From the NCBI GenBank assembly GCA_030528285.1, contig JAUMZE010000003.1:162810-226809 (forward strand): a DNA stretch of 64,000 bases. The letters are read 5' to 3'. Position numbers and translations under genes: made by a program. The notes under the pieces are model-generated. The model searched no databases. It was not told the origin of the DNA and saw nothing but the letters and a program-made list of their open reading frames with translations. The stretch comes from Aerococcus sp. (lineage in GTDB: Bacteria; Bacillota; Bacilli; Lactobacillales; Aerococcaceae). This document shows, piece after piece, positions 44,424 to 53,475 of this stretch (the first letter of the stretch is position 1; every line of letters starts with the position of its first letter).

Positions 44424-46427
44424 TTATTCCTCACGTGCAGCCAAGGATTTCGGTTTGATGATCTGGTAGTACGTGCGCTGTGTCAGAATGAAGAAGATCC
44501 CGTATACAATCACAAACGCTAATGTCACAAATCCAAAATTCATCAGCACACTCGTCATATCGCGCACCGCCAATAATCGGAGTAGTGTCCGCAAGATCCC
44601 GAACGCCACACCAATATGAATCACAGCCGTTACGAGTGGCAGGAGAAAGACAGTGAGGATCTGTTGGTGGATGGTTTTATGAATGAGAGAATCTGGCAGA
44701 CCAACTTGGGCCATGATCCGGAAGTTCTCACGGTCCTCCATTCCCTCAGACACTTGTTTGTAGTAGAGCATGAGGCCCACCCCAATACTCAATACAATCC
44801 CGACAACAATCCCAAGGAAAAGGAAACCACCATTTAATTCATAGATCAATTTCTGTGCTTCTTGGCGACTATCGATGGATACTTGATAGTCCTTCTCAAT
44901 CGTTGCTCTGTTCTTTTCGAATACATCCTTGTTGCCAGAGACATTGAACTGCAAGCTATAGGCTGGTGTTGCTGGGAGCTTTTCCATCTCTCGGTTAAAC
45001 ATGTAGTAGTAATTCCCAATATCAGTGAGCGAGACATTGTCCGGCAACACGAGGAGGAAATAATCGACCGCCAGTTTACTGGATAGGTAGGACTGATCGA
45101 GCGTTTTGACGTGATATTCCTTACCGGCAATCGTGAGCGTTTTATGTTGACGCAGCACCGGCGTCGTCGCGGTCATCAGGACTTCATTATCTTTAAGTGC
45201 CTGATTCTGTTTATGTAACTGGTTAAAATCACTGAGCGAATGTATATCCATGTAGTACATCGCATTAATATTGGCATCTTTATTGTCCGCTGGCGGATCC
45301 AGGGGTGCTAATTGGCTCTGATTCTTTAACTCAGCAGCCACCAATAAGTCCTCAGTAATGGTTTCATCCGTCGTTTTTACCTGTTGCTTGATTTTGGTGA
45401 GGACCTGCTGGAGTTGATCCTTCGTTGCCGGTTCCGTCCCATCATCCGTCACGGTATAGTCACTCGCCATGGTGCTGTTGACCTGCTCCTCCATGCCTCT
45501 AAACAGACTCACGGTGAGCCCGGACGTCACGAGAATCCCCGTAGATAACACCGCAATGCTGGCGAGGCTGACCGCGTTCGCCTTCATCCGGTAGAGCATT
45601 CCCGACACAGTGAAGAAATGTGTCGGTTTGTAATAGAAGTTTTGGCGCCGCTTCATGAACTTCAGAATCATAATCGAGAGTCCCATGTAGAGCGCGTACG
45701 TCCCTAAAACGACCAATAAAATGGCTAATAAAATCTGTGAGAGTGACCCGAGCACGTTTTGGGTATTGGTAAGTGCGATATAATAACCATAGCCTACTAA
45801 CCCAATCCCCAATAACGTAATGATCCACTTACTTTTGGGTTCTTTCTCACCGGCTGACTGTTGATGTATGAGTTCAATGGGGTTGAGGCGCGTAACCTTG
45901 CGCGCATTAACGAACGTACAGAGCCCCATAATCGCAACAATAATAATGATCGTTCCTAACACAATTGGCCAGCGTAACGGATATTCCATCAGGGTCGTCC
46001 CTGTTTCATGCATGAGTTTGTTCAACCCGAGGAAAACCACCGATCCAAACAAATGCCCGCCTGGAATCGCCAGGGCAATCATAGCAAGTGTCTGGATGAT
46101 TTTTTCCTTTCTCAGGATGGAACGGATATGCCGCTTCTCCAAACCGAGGATACTGTAGAGCCCCATCTCCTCGTAGCGCTGTTTTTGATAAAAGTTATTC
46201 GCATAAAGCACGAACAACGCTGCCAAGAGGGTGCAGATGATGGCTCCCATTTGAACGATCGTAATCAGCGTCGTTGAACGCTCAATGACGTATTTATTCA
46301 TTAATAGTGAGAGGATGATATACTCCATCATGAACATCAACGCCGACGCCAGAATGAATGGGATATTCAAATGACGCTGGGCCTTGAGCTGACGGAGGGC
46401 CATCTTCCAGGATAATTTCCCATTCAT
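44424..46427 (-). CDS. BceB-type ABC transporter permease
   Basis: A 667-residue FtsX-like permease with the BceB layout: about four membrane segments at the N terminus (first near residues 20-45), further segments to about 310, a large extracellular domain of about 200 residues (near 310-520) and terminal segments. BceB-type permeases detect cell-wall-active peptides bound to lipid II-cycle intermediates and pass the signal to the kinase. The gene starts one base after the ATPase gene ends. The sensed peptide cannot be predicted. Confidence 0.9.
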   Translation of the reverse strand: MNGKLSWKMALRQLKAQRHLNIPFILASALMFMMEYIILSLLMNKYVIERSTTLITIVQMGAIICTLLAALFVLYANNFYQKQRYEEMGLYSILGLEKRHIRSILRKEKIIQTLAMIALAIPGGHLFGSVVFLGLNKLMHETGTTLMEYPLRWPIVLGTIIIIVAIMGLCTFVNARKVTRLNPIELIHQQSAGEKEPKSKWIITLLGIGLVGYGYYIALTNTQNVLGSLSQILLAILLVVLGTYALYMGLSIMILKFMKRRQNFYYKPTHFFTVSGMLYRMKANAVSLASIAVLSTGILVTSGLTVSLFRGMEEQVNSTMASDYTVTDDGTEPATKDQLQQVLTKIKQQVKTTDETITEDLLVAAELKNQSQLAPLDPPADNKDANINAMYYMDIHSLSDFNQLHKQNQALKDNEVLMTATTPVLRQHKTLTIAGKEYHVKTLDQSYLSSKLAVDYFLLVLPDNVSLTDIGNYYYMFNREMEKLPATPAYSLQFNVSGNKDVFEKNRATIEKDYQVSIDSRQEAQKLIYELNGGFLFLGIVVGIVLSIGVGLMLYYKQVSEGMEDRENFRIMAQVGLPDSLIHKTIHQQILTVFLLPLVTAVIHIGVAFGILRTLLRLLAVRDMTSVLMNFGFVTLAFVIVYGIFFILTQRTYYQIIKPKSLAAREE

Positions 46428-46428
46428 C

Positions 46429-47178
46429 TTATTCCCCTCCTTGGTTCAATAAGGATAAGCTATTGGCGATCCGCTCTTGAAAGACTGCTTGCGAATCATC
46501 ACCGCGGTAGAGTTCGTTATAGATCTTACCGTCGCGGATAAATAGGACACGTTCACTCGCACTAGCCGAACGGATGGAGTGGGTCACCATCAAAATCGTA
46601 TTGCCCGCCTGATTCAAGCGGTTAAACAACGCCATCGTTTGATCAGACGTCCGAGAATCCAAGGCGCCAGTGGGTTCATCCGCTAAGAGCAGTTCTGGCT
46701 GCGTGATCATCGCACGCGCAATCGCAATCCGCTGCCGTTGCCCACCAGAGATTTCATATGGATATTTCAATAGATAATCCTGAATCCCCAAGAGTGGTGC
46801 TAACTGATCCAAGCGCTGTTCCATCTCCTTGACTGGAACGTTAGAGAGAACGAGCGGGAGGAGAATATTATCCTTATTATTGAACGTGTTCAGCACATTG
46901 AACGACTGGAACACAAACCCGAGACGTTCCCGACGAAACCGGGCCTGATCTGCTTCCTTTACACTGCTCAAGTTCTTATCATTGAGGATAATCTCCCCAC
47001 TGGACGGGGTATCAAAGGTCGCTATGAGATTCAACAAAGTAGATTTACCAGAACCGGATTCCCCCATGATTGAGACGAATTCCCCTTGTTGAACGCCAAA
47101 ATCAATATCTTGTAAAGCGATCGTCTGCGCCCCACCTTTACCATAAATTTTTCTTACGTGATTAACTTCTAGAAACAT
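46429..47178 (-). CDS. BceA-type ABC transporter ATP-binding protein
   Basis: A 249-residue ATPase of the MacB/LolD-like group. Walker [10 protein letters not shown], signature [17 protein letters not shown], Walker [14 protein letters not shown] and the switch His in VTHSIRSA are intact. The Q-loop region [12 protein letters not shown] is typical. Together with the following permease it forms a resistance transporter for antimicrobial peptides. Transcribed separately from the two-component genes, whose terminator lies upstream. Confidence 0.93.
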   Translation of the reverse strand: MFLEVNHVRKIYGKGGAQTIALQDIDFGVQQGEFVSIMGESGSGKSTLLNLIATFDTPSSGEIILNDKNLSSVKEADQARFRRERLGFVFQSFNVLNTFNNKDNILLPLVLSNVPVKEMEQRLDQLAPLLGIQDYLLKYPYEISGGQRQRIAIARAMITQPELLLADEPTGALDSRTSDQTMALFNRLNQAGNTILMVTHSIRSASASERVLFIRDGKIYNELYRGDDSQAVFQERIANSLSLLNQGGE

Positions 47179-47207
47179 TGTACTACCTTCTTTCCATCCT
47201 TGATTAG

Positions 47208-47222
47208 TACACTCTTAGTGTA
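47208..47222. promoter_or_regulatory. Candidate response-regulator site upstream of the bceA-like gene
   Basis: TACACT-CTT-AGTGTA, a perfect 6-bp inverted repeat 30-44 bases upstream of the start codon. Resemblance to a regulator site is suggestive only; no strong sigma-A -35 box is seen beside it, which fits an activated promoter. Confidence 0.35.
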
Positions 47223-47302
47223 TAAGGGGGCGCATCCTTTCGTGCCTTTATTGAACCTAACAATTAGGCATTTGTATCTTACCACTTTGTCACCTTCCCA
47301 AT

Positions 47303-47327
47303 AAAAAAGCAGGGCGCTATCCCCTGC
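47303..47327 (-). terminator. Rho-independent terminator of the two-component genes
   Basis: Stem GCAGGG / CCCTGC with a 7-base loop followed by TTTTTT on the minus strand; lies between the kinase and bceA-like genes. Confidence 0.9.
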
Positions 47328-47385
47328 CGATCGTTTATCTGATTATATCTTATCCTTATAGTGATAGTAGTTCCACTCTAATGAG

Positions 47386-48300
47386 TTATTCCTCCAGCAA
47401 TAATGGATCCACCTTGGAGAATTGAATCTGAAATGCGCTTCCCGCTCCCCACGTCGATTGGACGGTGACGGGTTGATGAAGGCGTTTGGCTATCTGTTGG
47501 ACGAGAAATAGCCCGATCCCACTCGCCTTTTGTGTGAGTTCGCCGTTGAATCCGGAATACCCTTTATCGAAAATCTTGGGCAGATCGCTGGAACGAATGC
47601 CCATCCCGCTATCTCTAATCGTCAGTCGCTGTGTCGTGGCATCATACGTGATCCACACCTCACCATGCGGGGCGTATTTGATCGCATTGTTGAGGATCTG
47701 TTCAATCATTAGCTGGCTCCAATTCGCGTCCGTTACCACACTCTCCGTAATCGGGGTGTAATGGAGCTGGATATGTTGGCGGATAAAGGCAAGACGATAA
47801 CGATTGATGAGTGGCTTAATCATTTCGTCTAAGGTGTGGGATTGGATATGGAGGTCGCTTGCGGTCGATTTCACCTTGAGATAGGTGAGCGCCATGTTGG
47901 TGTAACGTTCAATCTGCGTCAGTTCTAGCCGGAGTGAATCCCCAACCTCTGTATCAATGTCCGCTAGTAACAGCGCACTGGCGGTAATCGGTGTTTTCAT
48001 CTGATGTACCCACAACAGAAAATAATCATGCAACTCCTGATCCTGCTGGTGCTGACGCTCGATCTGTTCCTGGAATTGGCGTTTGGTCTGGGCGAGTTGT
48101 TCGGCAACTGTGACTGTCTGGCGAAACAGCGATAGGCGCACCACCAATATGATCCCTAAGATAAAAAGCAGCAATCCCGCTCCCAATCGGTACGCCTGGA
48201 AATCCAAGTCAAACAAGCTAAAAACCAAGGCAAAAATCCCCAATGTCACTAAACTAAAAACGACAAACGGCCACATCAAAGACCAATACTGTTTATGCAT
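47386..48300 (-). CDS. BceS-type intramembrane-sensing histidine kinase
   Basis: A 304-residue kinase. Two membrane segments (about 10-30 and 38-57) are joined by only a few residues, so there is no extracellular sensor domain; such kinases depend on the partner ABC transporter for sensing. The phosphoacceptor His99 is in WVHQMKTPIT, and the ATPase has NQ-type and G boxes (QILNNAIKYAP, IRDSGMGI, GIGLFLVQ). It starts two bases after the response regulator gene ends. The neighbouring BceAB-like genes are the likely partner. Confidence 0.93.
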   Translation of the reverse strand: MHKQYWSLMWPFVVFSLVTLGIFALVFSLFDLDFQAYRLGAGLLLFILGIILVVRLSLFRQTVTVAEQLAQTKRQFQEQIERQHQQDQELHDYFLLWVHQMKTPITASALLLADIDTEVGDSLRLELTQIERYTNMALTYLKVKSTASDLHIQSHTLDEMIKPLINRYRLAFIRQHIQLHYTPITESVVTDANWSQLMIEQILNNAIKYAPHGEVWITYDATTQRLTIRDSGMGIRSSDLPKIFDKGYSGFNGELTQKASGIGLFLVQQIAKRLHQPVTVQSTWGAGSAFQIQFSKVDPLLLEE

Positions 48301-48302
48301 GT

Positions 48303-48977
48303 CTACTGCTCCTTCAGACGATAACCGACATTCCGTTTCGTTTCAATCCAATCGGAGAGTCCTAATTGCTGGGCTTTCTTTCGGAGGCGCGAGACATTCA
48401 CGGAGAGCGTATTATCATCAATATAATCATCATTGAGCCAGCAGTTCTCCATGATTGCTTCCCGGCGGACAAACTGCCCCGCCTGTCGGAATAACGGCTC
48501 TAAAATTTTCAGTTCTGTACTCGTCAGTGGCATACTCTGACCCTGGTAACTCAATGTTGCTTGGGTCAGTGAGAGTTGGGCTGATCCGGCTACCCATTCC
48601 TGTTGATCCTCATGATAATCATACGTGCGTCTGAGGAGGGCTTGGATCTTGGCGGTGAGAATCGCGAGGTCAATTGGTTTCTCGATGTAGTCGTCTCCCC
48701 CCATCTGCATCGCCATCACCTTATCCATGGTTTCGGTGCGTGATGAGATGAAGATAATTGGCACGTTGGAACGCGCGCGCAGGGACGTGCACCAATAATA
48801 ACCGTTGTACACTGGCAAATTCACATCCAGGAGCACCAACTGTGGGGATTCAGCGTCAAACGTCTGATCCACCGCGGAGAAATCATCCACCCCTATAACC
48901 TCATATTGTTCCTTCTCGAGGGATTGTTTGAGCTGTTGGCGGATAGTGGTATCATCCTCCACAATCATTAACTTCAT
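48303..48977 (-). CDS. BceR-type response regulator (OmpR family)
   Basis: A 224-residue regulator: receiver domain with Asp51 in LVLLDVNLP, DD pair at residues 8-9 and Lys in YIEKPIDL, then an OmpR/PhoB winged helix (LTSTELKILEPLFRQAGQFV and LSVNVSRLRKKAQQLG). It is the first gene of the two-component operon and has a strong promoter. Predicted targets are the bceAB-like genes 1.1 kb downstream. Confidence 0.94.
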   Translation of the reverse strand: MKLMIVEDDTTIRQQLKQSLEKEQYEVIGVDDFSAVDQTFDAESPQLVLLDVNLPVYNGYYWCTSLRARSNVPIIFISSRTETMDKVMAMQMGGDDYIEKPIDLAILTAKIQALLRRTYDYHEDQQEWVAGSAQLSLTQATLSYQGQSMPLTSTELKILEPLFRQAGQFVRREAIMENCWLNDDYIDDNTLSVNVSRLRKKAQQLGLSDWIETKRNVGYRLKEQ

Positions 48978-49005
48978 ATGAGCCCTCCTCTCTTAATCTC
49001 TATTT

Positions 49006-49034
49006 ATTATAGAGAAGATGCGTCCTTCTGTCAG
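49006..49034 (-). promoter_or_regulatory. Predicted sigma-A promoter of the two-component operon
   Basis: On the minus strand CTGACA (49029-49034), 17 bases, TATAAT (49006-49011). Confidence 0.8.
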
Positions 49035-49062
49035 CTGGAAGAGGCCCCCTCCCCCAAGCTAC

Positions 49063-49090
49063 AAAAAAACAGCCTCCACTTTGAGACTGC
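49063..49090 (-). terminator. Rho-independent terminator of the MFS gene
   Basis: Stem CAGTCTC / GAGGCTG (one G-T pair) followed by a run of seven T on the minus strand. Confidence 0.82.
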
Positions 49091-49105
49091 ATGGATTCAT
49101 CTGTA

Positions 49106-50332
49106 TTATGCTTCACTCACCGGGTGCGTTGTTTTTTCCTTGAAATAGCGTCTCGCTAATAGGATCCCAAAACCGATCGTTAAGGCATTCAGTGTCACAC
49201 CTAAGACCTGGATATTATCATAAACGAATGGAATCAACATAAAGAGAATCCCAAAAAGCGAGTAGGAACTCATGACGATACTAAACACAGCACCCATATC
49301 TTGTCCCTCATAATCACGGTAAATCATCTTCTCGAAGAAGTTGCCAGACACTCCGATCACCATGAAGCAGATAAAGAAACATAGGAGTTTCACGAACAGA
49401 TTTGGCACGATGAACACAAGTAAAAAGGTTGTTCCTGAAATCAAGTAATCCACGAAGAAGAACGCACGCGGTGGAATTTTAATTTTCGGTGCTAAGAAGG
49501 CCCCGAAAAAGTCCGCTCCCCGCTGAGTGGCGACGACGAGCCCCAACCACTTCAAATCCACATGTAGACTGACGAGATACAGCGGTAAGAGTGACGTTAA
49601 TAAATCCGTCGCTCCACTCAGGAAGGACTCAATCAACACAATATGCGAGGCTGTCCGCGCTTGAAAGAAATCACCCATATTCTTTTGGATATGTTGGACC
49701 CCACTCATGGAGTCCACCGCTTCTTCTTCGGTCGGTTCAGTCGTTTTCTCCGGTTTCAAGTGCAACTGATAGAGGAAAAAGATCCCTGAAAGGAACATTG
49801 GAATGCTGATCTTCAATACCAATAAGTAAGAAATGACCCCTAATAATAATGATGCTAAGAAATTGCTGAGAATGTCGAGGGCAATGCTAGCGAGATATTG
49901 AATATCCACGGACTTATTGATTAAACCAGGATCATGATTGAGGGATTGCGGGACGACCTTCATATGCATCGCGCTCAGGATCGCATTCAGCAGATTAAAT
50001 AGAAAGTTATAGATATAGATATAAATAATCGGCAGTTTGAACGGTAAACAAGCAATGATGAGTCCCACCATAACGACGTGTAACAACTGGAAAATAATCA
50101 ACCATTTTTTTGTGTCAGTGATTTTTTCAAACCAGTGTCCATATACAAATGCCATCATTTGAGGGAGCATCCCAACTAATGCAAATCCCGACAGCTCACT
50201 TGCATCAATATGATACACACTCACAAATCCGATCATGATCGCAATGGCGTAGAAACTATCAGCGATATTCAAGGTGGACCGTCCGAGAATCAAGTTCTTG
50301 AAATTTTGGGGATAATGACTAAACACACTCAT
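49106..50332 (-). CDS. Major facilitator superfamily transporter
   Basis: A 408-residue permease with about 12 hydrophobic segments and a central hydrophilic stretch (EKTTEPTEEEAVDSMSG, near 200). No substrate-specific motif is recognised; such proteins are often drug or metabolite exporters. The ATG at 50332 is chosen because AGGAGGG lies seven bases before it. It has its own promoter, with a perfect 11-bp palindrome just upstream of the -35, and its own terminator. Confidence 0.85.
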   Translation of the reverse strand: MSVFSHYPQNFKNLILGRSTLNIADSFYAIAIMIGFVSVYHIDASELSGFALVGMLPQMMAFVYGHWFEKITDTKKWLIIFQLLHVVMVGLIIACLPFKLPIIYIYIYNFLFNLLNAILSAMHMKVVPQSLNHDPGLINKSVDIQYLASIALDILSNFLASLLLGVISYLLVLKISIPMFLSGIFFLYQLHLKPEKTTEPTEEEAVDSMSGVQHIQKNMGDFFQARTASHIVLIESFLSGATDLLTSLLPLYLVSLHVDLKWLGLVVATQRGADFFGAFLAPKIKIPPRAFFFVDYLISGTTFLLVFIVPNLFVKLLCFFICFMVIGVSGNFFEKMIYRDYEGQDMGAVFSIVMSSYSLFGILFMLIPFVYDNIQVLGVTLNALTIGFGILLARRYFKEKTTHPVSEA

Positions 50333-50364
50333 AAGCGTCCCTCCTGTCTTATTAATTGTTCTCA

Positions 50365-50392
50365 ATTATACAGGAAGTCGTTTTTTTGTAAA
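50365..50392 (-). promoter_or_regulatory. Predicted promoter of the MFS gene
   Basis: On the minus strand TTTACA (50387-50392), 16 bases, TATAAT (50365-50370). Confidence 0.75.
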
Positions 50393-50409
50393 TGAAATAT
50401 CGGAAAATA

Positions 50410-50441
50410 ATAGATAATTACTTCATATAATAATTATCTAT
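50410..50441. promoter_or_regulatory. Perfect 11-bp palindrome upstream of the MFS promoter
   Basis: ATAGATAATTA and TAATTATCTAT separated by 10 bases. Not followed by a T-run, so a protein-binding site is more likely than a terminator. Confidence 0.5.
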
Positions 50442-50598
50442 CACATAGGTGACTCTTAATTTACGATTGCTTTTTGGATCTCTATACGCTGACTGAGAGG
50501 GGGCTTTGTTTACTTTTATGCTCCTCTTGTTTGACACTTCTTTTTTATGCGCCAGCGAACGGACATTCACCATTCTTCCACGAACCCATGAGAAATAG

Positions 50599-50627
50599 TT
50601 GCATTTCCCGCGTATCTCAAGTATCAT
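50599..50627 (+). promoter_or_regulatory. Predicted promoter of tRNA-Ser
   Basis: TTGCAT (50599-50604), 17 bases, TATCAT (50622-50627), 22 bases before the tRNA. Confidence 0.65.
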
Positions 50628-50648
50628 AAATCATGTCGTTTGAGACGT

Positions 50649-50736
50649 GGAGACGTAGCGAAGAGGCCGTAACGCGCTTGACTCGAAATCAAGTTGTCGG
50701 GAGACCGGCACGTGGGTTCGAATCCCACCGTCTCCG
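50649..50736 (+). tRNA. tRNA-Ser (CGA)
   Basis: An 88-nt class II tRNA with 7-bp acceptor stem (GGAGACG / CGTCTCC), long variable arm, T loop GTTCGAATC and anticodon loop CTCGAAA giving anticodon CGA. Discriminator G. CCA is not encoded. Confidence 0.96.
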
Positions 50737-50750
50737 TTCGATCATTCATA

Positions 50751-50787
50751 AATAGCGTTGATTCCTAGGAGTCAGCGCTATTTTTTT
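50751..50787 (+). terminator. Rho-independent terminator after tRNA-Ser
   Basis: Stem AAATAGCGTTGA / TCAGCGCTATTT (one G-T pair) followed by a T-run. Confidence 0.88.
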
Positions 50788-50832
50788 GTGGGAGTTGTAG
50801 GAGTCATTGCTGTCGTCTTTTTCGGTTCGGTC

Positions 50833-50841
50833 TGTTAGAAT
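50833..50841 (+). promoter_or_regulatory. Candidate extended -10 promoter of eetA
   Basis: TG-T-TAGAAT at 50833-50841, 38 bases before the start codon; no good -35. Confidence 0.45.
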
Positions 50842-50878
50842 AGGCTTATTGTTTATTAGTAAGGGAGGTTCAAAAGGC

Positions 50879-51292
50879 ATGCGTCACATTCTCCATAAAA
50901 TGAAGCTGTTCGATTTTATTCTGATTGGGCTCGTGGTCATTCTCTCATTCGCCCCGAACCTCTATACATATTGGACCTACTCACAAGGCGATCAGACCTC
51001 CCCGCCCACTGCCCTCGTGAAGGTGAACGGGGAGGTGGTCGCCCATTACACCCTCGAGAAGAACGGCCAGCATGAGATTAAAACCTACTATCCAAATAAA
51101 GGTCAATACAATATCATCGAAGTCGATAATGACCGCATTCGCATTAAGGAGGACAATTCCCCGGATCAGATTGGGGTACGGACGGGCTGGATTTCACGTC
51201 CCGGTCAAACCGCGGTCTGTCTCCCCCACCATGTCGTCTTGGAAGTCACTGGGGACTACAGTGAAAACGACCTCATCCTCCCGCTCTCATAA
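50879..51292 (+). CDS. eetA: EetA-like NusG-domain-II membrane protein of the EET locus
   Basis: A 137-residue protein with one N-terminal membrane segment (FDFILIGLVVILSFAPNLY, about 10-28) and a small extracytoplasmic beta domain of NusG domain II type (ALVKVNGEVVAHYTL, TAVCLPHHVVLEV). The CLPH motif is typical of proteins found in flavin-based extracellular electron transfer loci. The ATG at 50879 is preferred because GGGAGG precedes it. It converges on dmkA with a shared terminator. In Listeria EetA works with EetB in EET, in a step not fully defined. Confidence 0.85.
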   Translation: MRHILHKMKLFDFILIGLVVILSFAPNLYTYWTYSQGDQTSPPTALVKVNGEVVAHYTLEKNGQHEIKTYYPNKGQYNIIEVDNDRIRIKEDNSPDQIGVRTGWISRPGQTAVCLPHHVVLEVTGDYSENDLILPLS

Positions 51293-51303
51293 CTAAAGGC
51301 GAG

Positions 51304-51354
51304 AAAAATAGCTCTCTGTTTAACCAAAATTTTGGCACAGAGAGCTATTTTTTT
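51304..51354. terminator. Bidirectional terminator between eetA and dmkA
   Basis: Perfect 14-bp-class stem (AATAGCTCTCTGT / ACAGAGAGCTATT) with flanking A- and T-runs. Confidence 0.9.
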
Positions 51355-52324
51355 AACGGAAGATGACCGCTAAGATCAAAGTTAAGAGGTAGACACTGCA
51401 AAACAGGGTATAGGCTTTAGTAGCTTCTGGGAAGGCACGTTTCTGTCCGACATATTGGGTGTAGCGCCTAACTAGGAAGTAATGCGGGATCGCAGCTAGC
51501 AGCATCACCAGTGACCAGCGTGGCAGGATGCCCGTAATCCCGAAACCGATCCAGAACAGCCATGGCAGGATACTGAAAGCCTGGTACATCAAGAGCGCAT
51601 TACTTCGACCGATGTAATAAACGAGGGTGTAGCGTTCGTTCTTGATATCCGTGTCGAGGTCGCGGGTATTATTGGCGAGCATAATATTCGCTATGAGGAT
51701 CACTTCCGGGAGTGCCATTATAAACAGCTTCAGCGTCTCCAACCAGTCAAACTGAATCACGAGGCGTTCCATACTCAACTGGCTGGAGAGGAGCGTCGGG
51801 TAGCGCGTCACGAACACCGCCGTATAGAAAATCCCAAATCCCATCGTCATACTCGAGAAGAATTCCCCAAATGGCGTTCGAGAAATCGGAAACGGCCCGA
51901 ACGTGTAACTAATCCCGATCACATACATGATCCCGCCGAGCACCAGTAGCATCAGATCCGTCCGCCATACGAGGATCAGAGATAGGATAAAGGCCGTCAT
52001 AAACAACCCCAACACAATTTTTACCATCTGCTTGAAATTGAGATTTTCCCGTCCTATCACATTCTCATCGCTACGATAAGTGTCATCGAGGGCTTTGTGG
52101 TAGTCCATCGTGTTGTTGATGGCCGTCACACACATATCAAAAATCGTCCCTGCCACAAAGAACAGAATAGCATTGCCTAGATTCAATTCATGGTAGTGAT
52201 AAATCGTCCAGAAGAACCCCAGCATCATCGGGAAGAAACTGGCAATTTTCGTACGTAACTCAATAAACTCTAAGAACACGGCCACGTCATGTTTCGTGGG
52301 CCAGTGAATATCAGTTGTTTTCAT
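51353..52324 (-). CDS. dmkA: UbiA-family demethylmenaquinone prenyltransferase of the EET locus
   Basis: A 323-residue membrane enzyme (about eight to nine segments) that attaches a polyprenyl chain to dihydroxynaphthoate. Two Asp-rich motifs are visible: NNTMDYHKALDD (first N-x-x-x-D-x-x-x-D) and NNTRDLDTDIKNERY. The ATG at 52324 lies 14 bases inside the end of fmnB, indicating coupling. The EET setting supports DmkA, a MenA paralogue dedicated to the electron-transfer quinone; whether another menA exists in the genome is not visible. Confidence 0.88.
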   Translation of the reverse strand: MKTTDIHWPTKHDVAVFLEFIELRTKIASFFPMMLGFFWTIYHYHELNLGNAILFFVAGTIFDMCVTAINNTMDYHKALDDTYRSDENVIGRENLNFKQMVKIVLGLFMTAFILSLILVWRTDLMLLVLGGIMYVIGISYTFGPFPISRTPFGEFFSSMTMGFGIFYTAVFVTRYPTLLSSQLSMERLVIQFDWLETLKLFIMALPEVILIANIMLANNTRDLDTDIKNERYTLVYYIGRSNALLMYQAFSILPWLFWIGFGITGILPRWSLVMLLAAIPHYFLVRRYTQYVGQKRAFPEATKAYTLFCSVYLLTLILAVIFR

Positions 52325-53402
52325 TTGCGATTTTGTACTCCTCATTCGTTAATTTAAAACTCTTCTTCAAGCCATCTGAGAGATAGATATGATGCGATTT
52401 ATCGATGTATGCGACCTCATATCCCGGTTTTTGGTTGATGAATTTCAGCCCTTGGTTAATCCCCATCATAAATAATGCAGTGGAATAGGAATCGCCATCG
52501 AACGAGCTCGGCGCAAAGACGGTAACGCTAGCGACGTTATTATCGAGTGGATAACCGGTGCGTGGATCAATAATGTGGTGATAGGTCTTGCCGTCCTTTT
52601 CGAGATATTGTTCATAGATTCCCGACGTGACAACGGCGGTATCCCCCTTGACGAGTTTTGATCCGACCACTTGATTGCGTTTCTTATCTGGGTCTTGAAT
52701 ACCGACCGTCCAACCATCTTTATTGGTGGGGTGATTCCCGACGAGCGCTACATTGCCTCCGAGGTTCGCAATCGCACTGGTGACGCCTTCTTTTTTGAGG
52801 AGGGTTGCCACTTGACTGCCGATGTACCCCTTGGAGATACCGCCGAGTTCGAGCCGCATGCCTTTCTTCTTCAGATAGACGGTCTGATTGGCTTCGTCCA
52901 GTTCAATATCCTTGTAGTTCACGAGTGGGAGAGCTTGTTTGATCTCATCCTCTGAAGGTACGCGTGCATTGTCTGATCCGATCTGCCAGAGATTCGTGAC
53001 TGCTCCAATCGTAATATCAAATAGGCCACCGCTCTCTTTGGCAATCTCAATTCCGCGTTTCACTAGATTAATCGTATCCTGGGTGACCTTCACAGGATGA
53101 CTACCCGCCGCTGCGTTGATCTTCTCCACATCCGATCCTTTTTTATTGGTGGTGAATACGTCCTGGATGCTCTCCATGTAATCGAATGCTTTATCCATTG
53201 CTTGGGTTTTATTCTTGTCGAAGATCTGGAGCTGAACACTCGTATAGAGGACTTCTTCTGTCCTGGAATCCGGTTTGGTCGTCACATCCCCGGAGGTTTG
53301 TGCTTTATTTTCCTCGTTTACTTTTTGTTGGGATTGACAGCCACTGAAGAATAATAGCAGAATCAATAAACCGGCGATCCACCCCAATGATCGTTTCTTC
53401 AT
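52311..53402 (-). CDS. fmnB: FAD:protein FMN transferase lipoprotein (ApbE/FmnB)
   Basis: A 363-residue lipoprotein with signal LLILLLFFSGC (lipidated Cys22). ApbE-domain motifs follow: FDITIGAVTNLW, GGISKGYIGSQVA, ANLGGNVALVGNHP, HHIIDPRTGYPL and DSYSTALFMMG. The enzyme splits FAD and attaches FMN to Thr/Ser in target proteins outside the membrane; the target is very likely the adjacent PplA-like lipoprotein, which has the acceptor motif. Overlaps dmkA. Confidence 0.93.
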   Translation of the reverse strand: MKKRSLGWIAGLLILLLFFSGCQSQQKVNEENKAQTSGDVTTKPDSRTEEVLYTSVQLQIFDKNKTQAMDKAFDYMESIQDVFTTNKKGSDVEKINAAAGSHPVKVTQDTINLVKRGIEIAKESGGLFDITIGAVTNLWQIGSDNARVPSEDEIKQALPLVNYKDIELDEANQTVYLKKKGMRLELGGISKGYIGSQVATLLKKEGVTSAIANLGGNVALVGNHPTNKDGWTVGIQDPDKKRNQVVGSKLVKGDTAVVTSGIYEQYLEKDGKTYHHIIDPRTGYPLDNNVASVTVFAPSSFDGDSYSTALFMMGINQGLKFINQKPGYEVAYIDKSHHIYLSDGLKKSFKLTNEEYKIANENN

Positions 53403-53475
53403 CTATACACGCCTTTCTAAAGTAAAAGGGGGTTGGCCTCACACCTTCCCCCTCACATTCATTTCAATGACGTCA

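Larger units (their letters stand above)
50333..50648. other. 316-bp divergent intergenic region
   Basis: Holds the MFS promoter and palindrome on the left and the tRNA-Ser promoter on the right. No gene seen. Confidence 0.5.

Noticed and set aside
50418-50627. Minus-strand open frame of 69 codons between the MFS gene and tRNA-Ser
   Set aside because: It overlaps the tRNA-Ser promoter and the palindrome and has no convincing start signal.
50649-50736. Possible integrative-element attachment at tRNA-Ser
   Set aside because: No integrase and no direct repeat of the tRNA 3' end were found within the window.
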